From a virus, in IMG/VR virus record IMGVR_UViG_3300017706_001502, positions 1 to 26,576 of that record: a stretch of 26,576 nt of DNA. The stretch is one strand, 5' to 3'. Below, one piece after another: positions 1-6,351 of this stretch. The notes beneath the pieces are model-generated. The model worked only from the letters and a program-made list of their open reading frames with translations, had not been told where the DNA came from and searched no databases. Position 1 is the first letter of the stretch; each line of letters begins with the position of its first letter. Made by a program: the position numbers and the translations under genes.

Positions 1-1
1 T

Positions 2-277
2 GATAAATTCAAGGTATTTACCCACGATACAGAGCCTTCATCTGATGTTGTTGCTGTAAGTGGAAACTATACTAAGGGTAATATGGACGTCGGCGCTGTT
101 GAGGTGACTTCTCTCGACTCAAGTGGTCTTGTTGCTGGTCAGCTTCGTATGGAAGGTGATGAACCTGCTTCTGCTTCTGCAACAGGAACAGCTGGCGATA
201 TGAGATTTGACTCAGGCTTTATCTATGTATGTGTCGCTACAAATACCTGGAAACGAGTAAGCATAGGTTCATTCTAA
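2..277 (+). CDS. C-terminal fragment of a fibre-like structural protein
   Basis: The reading frame is open from the left edge and stops with TAA at 275-277, so only the last 91 residues are present. An internal ATG at 83 is not a convincing start because the frame continues upstream without a stop and no SD precedes that ATG. The fragment is small-residue and Thr/Ser rich with alternating beta-type sequence. It ends in a stretch containing GDMRFDSGFIYVCVATNTW followed by KRV. From memory, similar endings (GDxxxDxxYxYVCxATNTWKRV) are common at the C-termini of phage tail-fibre and appendage proteins, often after a collagen-like or beta-helical region. A terminator follows directly, so this is the last gene of its unit. 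A tail fibre or virion decoration protein is the likely role; the exact one cannot be told from a fragment. Confidence 0.6.
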   Translation, partial: DKFKVFTHDTEPSSDVVAVSGNYTKGNMDVGAVEVTSLDSSGLVAGQLRMEGDEPASASATGTAGDMRFDSGFIYVCVATNTWKRVSIGSF

Positions 278-286
278 GAATAACGA

Positions 287-313
287 GGTTAGGCTTAGGC
301 TTAACCTTTTATT
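287..313 (+). terminator. Rho-independent terminator after the fibre-like gene
   Basis: GGTTAGGC (287-294) pairs with GCTTAACC (299-306) around a TTAG loop. This gives an 8-bp stem with one G-T wobble. The T-rich run TTTTATTGTT follows from 307. It lies 10 nt after the stop codon of the left-edge gene and is the natural end of that transcript. Confidence 0.7.
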
Positions 314-384
314 GTTCTCCCTGTGTTTTATCGGATATTTACTAAAATTTAAACAGAAGTTAATGTGATAACCCTATTTATTAT

Positions 385-437
385 AGGAGGAGCCTCCGGG
401 CACGAAAAGGTCAGGTGGGGTCCTTTGACATATAATA
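385..437 (+). promoter_or_regulatory. GC-rich leader with two small hairpins and TTGACATATAA box
   Basis: Within AT-rich intergenic DNA, 385-423 is clearly G/C-rich. GGAGGAGCCTCC (386-397) is self-complementary (4-bp stem, GAGC loop). AAAGG (406-410) can pair with CCTTT (422-426). Immediately downstream is TTGACATATAAT (425-436), matching boxes upstream of the genes at 8078 and 12993. If TATAAT (431-436) were a -10 box, the start site would fall in or after the SD (AGGAG, 441-445) of the gene at 455. A simple promoter reading is therefore awkward here, and a structured leader or processing site is also possible. Confidence 0.3.
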
Positions 438-454
438 TTTAGGAGCAAGAAGAT

Positions 455-715
455 ATGGAGCAGAATTTAATGTTGTCTTTAGGCTCAATTATCGGTTTGT
501 TAGGGTTATTTTATACTTTTCATAAAGATAGTAAAGTGACGGCCCAAAAACTACAAAAGATGGAGACTGAAATAGAACAACTAAAAGAACATAAACGTGA
601 TATTCGCGACTTAGGAAGAGAGATAAGCTCAATGAAGTCCGATATGAACGAGATAAGCAATACACTTATCAGAATAGACACAAACGTCTCAAATCTTATG
701 GACGATAAAGCTTAA
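455..715 (+). CDS. Small membrane-anchored coiled-coil protein (holin-like?)
   Basis: An 86-residue protein with an AGGAG SD 9 nt before the ATG. Residues about 5-22 (LMLSLGSIIGLLGLFYTF) form one hydrophobic membrane helix. From residue 25 the rest is highly charged and helical, with heptad-like spacing of I, L and M (METEIEQLKEH, IRDLGREISSMKSDM), ending in Asp/Lys. One N-terminal membrane helix followed by a cytoplasmic coiled coil is the layout of small phage holin-like proteins (XhlA and BhlA types) and of some other small virion or host-takeover membrane proteins. There is no sequence match I can name, and no endolysin gene lies next to it, so the lysis role is an inference from shape alone. 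It opens the cluster that leads into the portal gene. Confidence 0.55.
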   Translation: MEQNLMLSLGSIIGLLGLFYTFHKDSKVTAQKLQKMETEIEQLKEHKRDIRDLGREISSMKSDMNEISNTLIRIDTNVSNLMDDKA

Positions 716-740
716 AATTCTTTAAAACTTTCATAATATT

Positions 741-754
741 TCACATTTATGTGA
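741..754. repeat. Short inverted repeat TCACAT-TT-ATGTGA
   Basis: Six-bp arms around a TT spacer lie between the membrane-protein gene and the 49-residue ORF, in an AT-rich 73-nt gap. It could be a small operator or a weak hairpin. There is no T-tract, so it is not a terminator. Confidence 0.25.
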
Positions 755-788
755 TACTTAATACTATATACCTAAAGTGAGATATAAA

Positions 789-938
789 ATGAAAGAAAAT
801 ACAGATAATATGCCATTAGTTTATAAGAAGTTATTTGAGACGCTTGACGACATCAAGAAGCTTACAGATAGCATTGAAGAAAAAGTAGATAGGTTAGTAG
901 AAAAATCCTATCAAAATAAAAAAAACAGGAGTAAATAA
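789..938 (+). CDS. Small charged coiled-coil peptide upstream of portal
   Basis: A 49-residue ORF whose stop codon TAA (936-938) overlaps the ATG of the portal gene (938-940). That stop/start arrangement is typical of translational coupling and is the main argument that it is real. The product is helical and charged, with hydrophobic residues spaced as in a coiled coil (LFETLDDIKKLTDSIEEKV), and a very basic C-terminus (NKKNRSK). The upstream SD is weak (AAGTGAG). Its function is unknown. It could be a small head accessory protein, or a leader peptide that serves mainly to couple translation into the portal gene. Confidence 0.5.
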   Translation: MKENTDNMPLVYKKLFETLDDIKKLTDSIEEKVDRLVEKSYQNKKNRSK

Positions 939-3373
939 TGCCTTGGTATGATAGATTTTTGCCAAATAAGAGTGAGGACAGCACTTTAGCTAAGAGTGTT
1001 GAGCCTTTAACGCTTGGGGATGATGCTCCTGACGAACATATCATTGAAGTAATAGCAAAAGAAGCTAAATATAGAGATATAGACCCATACGACCACGCAA
1101 ACTCACGTATGATGAGTAGTTATAGCGGAAGCGGTAAGAAATATTACTTCGAAGAGCAACAAACTGATAACTTAAATCAGGGTGCTCTTATTAATATGTC
1201 TAAGCACCATTTAATTTCTTCAATTATAGGAAGTAGAATAAACCAGTGTGCAGAGTTTGGACAATATTCTCCTGATGAAGACTTAGGATATAAAATAGTT
1301 TTAAAAGACGAACACGCAGAAATGACTGATGATGATAAGAAAAATATCGTTGCTATTAATCAGTTTCTACAAAACTGTGGCACATCAGTTATTGACTATG
1401 AGCTTACTTTCGAAAGTTTTATTAGACAAATTATTAGAGATAGTTTAGTATTCGACAAAGCTTGTTTTGAAATAGTTAAAAATAGAAAAGGTCAAATAAC
1501 TGGATTTATGCCGGTTGATGCGACAACTATTAAAAAAGCTCCTCTAACAGAAGATGAAATAGAAAGCGGACGTAAAGACCCTACTGGTATTAGGTATATA
1601 CAGGTAATAAACAATAAAGTTGTTGCTGAGTATAAACAGGATGAACTCTGTTATGGTATTAGACGTCCTCGCACTGATATTAGACGTAAAGGTTTAGGAC
1701 ATAGTGAGTTAGAAGAGTTATACGGAATTTTAAATAACTTATTTAATGCAGAAACATACAATGCTGCAAACTTTACAAACGGTATTAATGCTAACGGTAT
1801 TATCGCAGTTAAGTCTAAAATGGCTCCACAACTATTTAGAAGTTTTAGACGTGAGTTTTATCAAATGCTTAATGGTGTAGGTAATGCTAAACGAACTCCT
1901 CTTATACAGTTAGACCCAGATGAGAAAGAAGATATTTCATCAATTAACCTTCAGCCTTCTAACCGTGAGATGGAATACAATGTATGGATAAATTACTTAA
2001 TAAAAGTAGCTTGTGGTGTTTATCAGATTGACCCAGCAGAAATAGGATTTGTTTTTGGTAGTGAAACACAAAACTCATCTTTATTCGGAACAGACCCATC
2101 TGCGCGCGTTCTAATGGGTAAAGAAAAAGGTTTGCGTCCTTTAGTTAGGTCATTACAGTCGTGGATAAACAGATATATTATCGACCAAGTTGATGACAGA
2201 TATAAAATAGTATTTACAGGACTTGATAGTGTTTCTCTAATGGATAAAATGAAGTTAGAAGAGCACAAGATGAAGTATATGACCTTAAACGAAATAAGAA
2301 CTATACACGACTTACCAGAAATGGAAGATGGTGATATACTTGCAGCAGCTTATACAGCAATTAAGACTGCAGTTATTAGAGAACACGGTATCCTTGTTGC
2401 TGAAGAAGTAGGTAAGGATGATATTAGTAGCGATTTAGAAGAAGCTGTAGAAGTAGAGCACGATAAAGAGTTAGAATTAGACGGTGAGGATGTTTCTCGT
2501 CCTGATGTTTCTGTTGAGAAAGCTAAAGTTGATATAGATGGGGATGGACAAGAACATCCTGCACAATACTTCGAAGGTTTAGATGAAGAAACTAAACGTA
2601 AGCGCGAAGCAGAGATAGAAAGACGTAAGCAACATTTTAAAGAGACAGGTGAGCAAATCTATGGAGAGCTACCTGGCGACGATATGGATAAAAAAAAACA
2701 GAAACAAAATAAAGGGACTAAGTCTAAGAAAGCTGATGAAGTAAGAGAAGAGATAAAGAAGCCCGGTAAAGATGAATTCATTAGAGCTGCAAGTAAAGTA
2801 TCCGGCGTTTCTAAGAAAATTATAGAAGAAGTCTATGATAAAGGTTTAGCAGCATATGCAACAGGACATAGACCGGGTCAAACTCCACAATCTTGGGCAC
2901 GTGCAAGAGTTTATGCATTCTTATTTGACAGTAAGAGTGGTGCTCGTAAAGCTGATAATTCTTTATGGGAAGAACATTTAGAAAGTAAAAAAGCCTTATC
3001 AGTTGCAGAAACTAAAGAAGTTTTTGTAGAAGGTTTAGTTAAGTCTGATACATATATACCTACTCAAGCTATTGCAGATAATGCACAGAAAGCTCTTGAT
3101 GCTAAAGAAGAACATAATTTAGACTATGGAACTCCTGTAGGATGGAAAAGAGCACGTCAGTTAGCTAATAGAGAAGGTGTATCTATAGAAACAGTTAAAA
3201 GAATGAAGAGTTTCTTAGCAAGACACGAAAAGAATAAAGATATCCCTGAAGGTAAGGAATATAAGGACGATGCTGGCGCAGTAATGTGGGATGCGTGGGG
3301 AGGCTCAGAGGCTGTCAAATGGAGTAATGATATTGTAGATAAATATAACAAAGAGAAAGAAGAGGACAAGTAA
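938..3373 (+). CDS. Portal protein with C-terminal DUF5824-like extension
   Basis: 811 residues; SD CAGGAG lies 8 nt before the ATG. The portal forms the dodecameric ring at the head vertex through which DNA is packaged and ejected. Residues about 80-480 look like a phage portal: DSLVFDKACFEIVKNRKGQITGF near 168-190, VDATTIKKAP near 193-202, a stem/wing segment near 250-330, and VYQIDPAEIGF near 361-371. From about 500 the chain becomes an acidic/basic linker that includes DIDGDGQEH (532-540, a DxDxDG calcium-loop pattern) and a Lys/Gln stretch near 584-600. Two compact modules follow: about 608-690 with GHRPGQTPQSWARARVYAF, which I recognise as DUF5824-like, and about 720-805 with GTPVGWKRARQLA, RMKSFLARHE and AWGGSEAVKW, a small module seen in other phage head proteins. 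Typical portals are shorter (roughly 400-600), so the tail is unusual. The portal call is strong; the roles of the extra domains are unknown. Confidence 0.85.
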   Translation: MPWYDRFLPNKSEDSTLAKSVEPLTLGDDAPDEHIIEVIAKEAKYRDIDPYDHANSRMMSSYSGSGKKYYFEEQQTDNLNQGALINMSKHHLISSIIGSRINQCAEFGQYSPDEDLGYKIVLKDEHAEMTDDDKKNIVAINQFLQNCGTSVIDYELTFESFIRQIIRDSLVFDKACFEIVKNRKGQITGFMPVDATTIKKAPLTEDEIESGRKDPTGIRYIQVINNKVVAEYKQDELCYGIRRPRTDIRRKGLGHSELEELYGILNNLFNAETYNAANFTNGINANGIIAVKSKMAPQLFRSFRREFYQMLNGVGNAKRTPLIQLDPDEKEDISSINLQPSNREMEYNVWINYLIKVACGVYQIDPAEIGFVFGSETQNSSLFGTDPSARVLMGKEKGLRPLVRSLQSWINRYIIDQVDDRYKIVFTGLDSVSLMDKMKLEEHKMKYMTLNEIRTIHDLPEMEDGDILAAAYTAIKTAVIREHGILVAEEVGKDDISSDLEEAVEVEHDKELELDGEDVSRPDVSVEKAKVDIDGDGQEHPAQYFEGLDEETKRKREAEIERRKQHFKETGEQIYGELPGDDMDKKKQKQNKGTKSKKADEVREEIKKPGKDEFIRAASKVSGVSKKIIEEVYDKGLAAYATGHRPGQTPQSWARARVYAFLFDSKSGARKADNSLWEEHLESKKALSVAETKEVFVEGLVKSDTYIPTQAIADNAQKALDAKEEHNLDYGTPVGWKRARQLANREGVSIETVKRMKSFLARHEKNKDIPEGKEYKDDAGAVMWDAWGGSEAVKWSNDIVDKYNKEKEEDK

Positions 3374-3465
3374 TGAAACACGACAATACATCAACAGCAC
3401 CATATTATATATCAGCTGTGTATTTCATAACCTTTACAATCCCAGGTATATGTCAATATTTATAA
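3373..3465 (+). CDS. Possible 30-residue hydrophobic peptide
   Basis: The ATG (3373-3375) overlaps the portal stop codon (TAATG), and AGAGGA (3360-3365 region) is a fair SD. Residues about 12-30 (YISAVYFITFTIPGICQYL) are hydrophobic enough for one membrane helix. The only support is translational coupling and the SD; at this length chance is a serious alternative. No function can be assigned. Confidence 0.3.
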   Translation: MKHDNTSTAPYYISAVYFITFTIPGICQYL

Positions 3466-3481
3466 ATAAAAAAGGAGAGCA

Positions 3482-3634
3482 ATGAGTTATTTACCACGCA
3501 AATATAATATTATCCCTAAACAACAACCACCCAACAATGGTTATACGTTAGCAGAAGCCATAGAAGAGTGGAAAGCATTAGCTAAAGAGGGTAAAATACA
3601 AGATAAACAAACTAACTCTACATATTATCTATAA
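3482..3634 (+). CDS. Small 50-residue protein of unknown function
   Basis: The ATG at 3482 is preceded by a strong SD (AAAGGAGAG), and the frame runs 50 codons to TAA at 3632-3634. The product starts with a basic, Asn/Pro/Gln-rich segment (YLPRKYNIIPKQQPP) and continues with one amphipathic helix (LAEAIEEWKALAKEG). The gene contains one copy of the repeated element TGGTTATACGTTA (3538-3550), here read as coding sequence (NGYTL). The helix resembles in composition the first helix of the next protein (FLEALQKAREEAKLQQ), which may hint at a local duplication. I do not recognise the family. Confidence 0.5.
   Translation: MSYLPRKYNIIPKQQPPNNGYTLAEAIEEWKALAKEGKIQDKQTNSTYYL
3521..3550 (+). repeat. 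Repeat element copy 1 (inside the 50-aa ORF)
   Basis: An A/C-rich lead-in followed by AACAATGGTTATACGTTA. The last 18 bases are identical to copy 2 at 3636-3667. A third copy lies at 19811-19838. This copy is not followed by an SD. Confidence 0.6.
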
Positions 3635-3635
3635 A

Positions 3636-3672
3636 CAACAACACATATCAACAATGGTTATACGTTAAGGAG
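3636..3672 (+). repeat. Repeat element copy 2, merging into the SD of the next gene
   Basis: An A/C-rich lead-in with ACACAT, then AACAATGGTTATACGTTA and AGGAG. TGGTTATACGTTAAGGAG (3655-3672) is identical to 19826-19843, although the genes downstream of the two copies are unrelated. The copy sits in the gap between the 50-aa ORF and the gene at 3685. Confidence 0.65.
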
Positions 3673-3684
3673 AGCGAAAAAACT

Positions 3685-4128
3685 ATGTCATTTTTAGAAG
3701 CATTACAAAAAGCAAGAGAAGAAGCAAAATTACAACAGTTAAAAAAGAAAGCATCTGTTGATACAATCGTAGAAACTAATATAAATACACCTATCAAGGA
3801 AGAAGTTAAAACAGACGTTAAGTCTGATACTCATATAACCATCTGTTTAGGTGATGCTATTATAAAACAGTCAAGTGAAGCAATGGTAAGATATAAAAAG
3901 CTTCGAGGAGGAACTGGCTCTGCGCGTAGGATTGCTAAAGCTATTGCAAAGCAAAAAATATCACATAGTCAATTAAAGAAAGCTTTTAATATTCAAAGCA
4001 GATACAATCCAAAACGTCCTGACTGGCACATAGTTGGGTCGTATGCTCTACATAGTCTCAAGGCTTTATTAGATGACGGTATAGAGTTAGAAAAAGCACT
4101 TAACACACCTTGGAAGGAATACCTATGA
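3685..4128 (+). CDS. Hypothetical head-module protein (147 aa)
   Basis: 147 residues. The SD AAGGAGAG is 12-13 nt before the ATG, a rather long spacing. The N-terminal 35 residues are a Lys/Glu/Gln-rich helix. A variable linker follows (about 36-48). The rest looks like a compact mostly helical domain (ICLGDAIIKQSSEAMVRYKKLRGG, then ARRIAKAIAKQKISHSQLKKAF and IVGSYALHSLKALLDDGIELEKAL). The central region is strongly basic, which would suit contact with DNA or with the acidic protease tail. Its stop codon overlaps the protease ATG (ATGA), so the two are translated together between portal and protease. I do not recognise the family; a head assembly or capsid accessory role is suggested by position only. 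Confidence 0.65.
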   Translation: MSFLEALQKAREEAKLQQLKKKASVDTIVETNINTPIKEEVKTDVKSDTHITICLGDAIIKQSSEAMVRYKKLRGGTGSARRIAKAIAKQKISHSQLKKAFNIQSRYNPKRPDWHIVGSYALHSLKALLDDGIELEKALNTPWKEYL

Positions 4129-5477
4129 GTAAGAAGCTTGATGTATTTAGTAAGTTTCAGCCGGGACTTACACTAATAAAAAGTGATGATGATACATATA
4201 AAATTGAAGGCATCGCTACTACAGAACACGAAGATAGCCACGGAGAGATAATTAAGCAAGACGGCTTAGACTTTAGCTATTGTTTAAAGAGTGGTTGTCT
4301 AAACTATGACCATAAAAATGAGCCTAAGTATATATTAGGTGCTCCTACTGAAGTAAATAGAGTTGTTCATAACGGCAAACCTGCAACTGCAGTTAAAGGC
4401 ATTCTTTATTCTCAAAAACAAATTGTTAAAGATTTGGTAGAGAATTTTAATGTTATGAAAGAAGCAGGCGGAGTTAGAAAATTAGGTTTTAGCATCGAAG
4501 GACAAGTTCTATCGAGAGACAATAAAAACCCACACATTATTACGAGAGCAAAGGTTTTAAACATATCACTAACTCATAACCCAGCTAACACAGAGGCTAC
4601 TATCGCACTTGTTAAAAACATTTTATCAGATATGGAGGATAAAGAAGATATGCCAGAAGAAATAAATAAGTCGGAAGATAATGATTTACCGATGACTTAC
4701 AGACAAAGCAAACTATTAGAAGAATATTCTTTAAAGTTATGCCAGCTACTTAAGTCATTACCTATGGATGCAGACTTGCCAGAATGGTGCCAAAGTAAAA
4801 TTACTAAAGCATTAGACTATGTTCAAGCTGTTTATCACTATATGGATGTTGAGATGCGAGAAGAAATGGATAAAGCTAAAGTAGAATACGAAGAGGGAGA
4901 AAGCTCAGAGAGTAAAGCAAGAAAACTCTTAGAACTTCATCCTGAGTTGCTTGACCCAGAGCTTATGGCAGAAATACACCGTTTAATGTCTAAGGACGTT
5001 TCACCAGAATACCTTGATAACATAGAGGAAGAAGCAGTAGTAGCTCCAGAAGCTGCTCCAGTGCCTTCATTAGATAGAGATAATGACTATCCTCAGTCTT
5101 TTGAGATGAATAAAGGTTATAAATATAAGACAGAAGAAGAAATGGACAAAATGGACCGCAAACAACTTGCTGACTATGTTCGTTTCTTAGAGGGCTTAGT
5201 AAAAGAACGACCTGCTATGTCTGACTTATCAGCTCTACAACCAGAGAGTTTAGAAGGCGCAAAAGAAGAAGAAGAGCCTAAAGAACTTGCAAGTGCTGAT
5301 ATGAATATCGGTATGCCAGATGAAGAAGAAGAAGATATGGATAAAGAGACAACCCTTCAAACTTCACTATCCACTGATGAACTTAAAGAGCTTATCGAAG
5401 GTCTATTAAGACTGGGTATGGACGTAAAAGTTATTAAAGAATACATCGATAAGTATTCATCTTTCGAAACAATTTAA
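4125..5477 (+). CDS. Prohead (capsid maturation) protease with acidic C-terminal scaffold-like tail
   Basis: 450 residues from the ATG at 4125, which overlaps the previous stop (ATGA) and has GGAAGGA as SD. A TTG 15 nt upstream is a less likely start. Residues 1-165 match the HK97/herpesvirus-type assembly protease fold: EGIATTEHEDSHGEII (28-43), LNYDHKN with His63, RKLGFSIEGQ with Ser123, and ITRAKVLNISLTHNPANTEA (139-158), with His151 or a nearby residue as the possible third catalytic member. Ser123 and His63 are the expected nucleophile and base. Residues about 170-450 are strongly acidic and helical (many EEE and MDKxx stretches), unlike a bare protease of about 200 residues. They may act as a scaffold core cleaved during maturation. 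The enzyme would process scaffold and capsid precursors inside the prohead. Confidence 0.85.
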   Translation: MSKKLDVFSKFQPGLTLIKSDDDTYKIEGIATTEHEDSHGEIIKQDGLDFSYCLKSGCLNYDHKNEPKYILGAPTEVNRVVHNGKPATAVKGILYSQKQIVKDLVENFNVMKEAGGVRKLGFSIEGQVLSRDNKNPHIITRAKVLNISLTHNPANTEATIALVKNILSDMEDKEDMPEEINKSEDNDLPMTYRQSKLLEEYSLKLCQLLKSLPMDADLPEWCQSKITKALDYVQAVYHYMDVEMREEMDKAKVEYEEGESSESKARKLLELHPELLDPELMAEIHRLMSKDVSPEYLDNIEEEAVVAPEAAPVPSLDRDNDYPQSFEMNKGYKYKTEEEMDKMDRKQLADYVRFLEGLVKERPAMSDLSALQPESLEGAKEEEEPKELASADMNIGMPDEEEEDMDKETTLQTSLSTDELKELIEGLLRLGMDVKVIKEYIDKYSSFETI

Positions 5478-5497
5478 ATAGCTTTGTAAGCACGAGA

Positions 5498-5572
5498 TTT
5501 TATCTGTTTTTAACTTTTAACTGTTTTGGTAAAAATATACATAAAATAAATTAAAATTAAAAACAGATAAAA
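5498..5572 (+). repeat. Perfect 16-bp inverted repeat with 43-nt loop
   Basis: TTTTATCTGTTTTTAA (5498-5513) is the exact reverse complement of TTAAAAACAGATAAAA (5557-5572). It starts 21 nt after the protease stop codon. The stem has only two G/C pairs, so it is a poor intrinsic terminator; it might be a processing site or a protein-binding palindrome. A related string, TTTATCTCTGTTTAAACTTT (12732-12751), lies a similar distance after the tail tube stop. Confidence 0.55.
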
Positions 5573-5716
5573 ATGATAAACACTAAACAAATAAAACATA
5601 TTTTAAGTTTAGACGACATCCAAATATAAATGATAAAAAAAAATGTGCAATTCTCAATAAAATTCATATAATCGAGATATATAATATTATTAGGGCAGCA
5701 CAGTCTGGTAAAGAGA

Positions 5717-5759
5717 GTGTTTGTATAGTATTCGTTGTTTTCAGCTCAGATACAAATGC
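5717..5759 (+). promoter_or_regulatory. Hairpin in the capsid-operon leader
   Basis: GTGTTTGTAT (5717-5726) can pair with ATACAAATGC (5750-5759): seven Watson-Crick pairs, then two G-T wobbles and a closing G-C, around a 23-nt loop. It lies about 50 nt before the start of the scaffold-like gene, in the probable 5' leader. No T-tract follows, so it is not a terminator. A role in mRNA stability or translation is a guess. Confidence 0.35.
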
Positions 5760-5811
5760 ACAACCTCCACCTACGTCATCGAATAAAAAAATAACTATAA
5801 GGAGTTAAACA

Positions 5812-6339
5812 ATGTCAGAGACAAACAAAGTTGAGGCAATCCTAACTGAAATTAAGGAAAGTCTTGAAGTAGAAAAAACAGTCTCAGAAACTCTTGCAAA
5901 AAATGCTGATAGCTTAGTCGAGGCACAAGTGGAAAAATTTGACGCTCTCGCTAAATCAGTAGAATTGCTTTCTGAGAAACTTGACAGCATTCACAGTGTT
6001 ATTGAGGCTTTAAATATCCCTTCTAAAGAAGAAATTGAAAAAGCTATCGAGGTTAAGGCCGAAGAAATCAATAAGTCTGTAGATGCTAAAACAGAGGAAA
6101 TTGAAGAGCTTTCTAAAAAAGTAGAAGAGCTTGAGAATGAGCCTGTTGTTAAATCAGCAACTGTTGTTGTTGCTGCAGAAGTTAAAGAGGAAGTAGTTGC
6201 TACACCTCTCAATAGACAAGATATGATTAAAAAAGCTGTAGCAGAGCTCGATACTGCTGACTATGACCGTAAAGCCCAGCTCTTTAAAGCGATTTCTCGC
6301 TTAGAGGCGGGTGTAAATATTGATAAGATAAATTTTTAA
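5812..6339 (+). CDS. Coiled-coil scaffold-like / capsid assembly protein
   Basis: 175 residues; SD AAGGAG with good spacing. Residues about 1-115 are almost entirely charged helix with coiled-coil periodicity (LAKSVELLSEKLDSIHSVIEAL, then VDAKTEEIEELSKKVEELENE). A flexible Val/Ala/Glu-rich segment (118-140, VVKSATVVVAAEVKEEVVA) and a small C-terminal helical domain (RQDMIKKAVAELDTADYDRKAQLFKAISRLEAG) follow. It lies 12 nt upstream of the major capsid gene, downstream of portal and protease, the usual position of the scaffolding protein. Scaffolds are helical, acidic, and end in a small capsid-binding domain, which fits. Alternatively it is a capsid-associated or prohead core protein that works beside the acidic tail of the protease. 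Confidence 0.6.
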   Translation: MSETNKVEAILTEIKESLEVEKTVSETLAKNADSLVEAQVEKFDALAKSVELLSEKLDSIHSVIEALNIPSKEEIEKAIEVKAEEINKSVDAKTEEIEELSKKVEELENEPVVKSATVVVAAEVKEEVVATPLNRQDMIKKAVAELDTADYDRKAQLFKAISRLEAGVNIDKINF

Positions 6340-6351
6340 GGAGAAACTAAT

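Larger units (their letters stand above)
5478..5811 (+). promoter_or_regulatory. 334-nt non-coding leader before scaffold and capsid genes
   Basis: No convincing ORF lies here. The stretch holds two inverted repeats (5498-5513 with 5557-5572, and 5717-5726 with 5750-5759). It also has the block ACGACATCCAAATAT (5613-5627), which recurs with one mismatch at 12845-12859. AT-rich TATA-like runs lie at 5662-5690 (CATATAAT, GATATATAAT). The strong SD for the next gene (AAGGAG) is at its end. A promoter and long structured 5' leader for the most abundant virion protein is the simplest reading. No Rho-independent terminator with a GC stem is visible after the protease gene, so read-through from upstream is possible. 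Confidence 0.45.

Noticed and set aside
4110-4128. TTG start for the protease, 15 nt upstream of the ATG
   Set aside because: The ATG at 4125 has a better SD and the common ATGA overlap; the five extra residues would lie inside the upstream gene.
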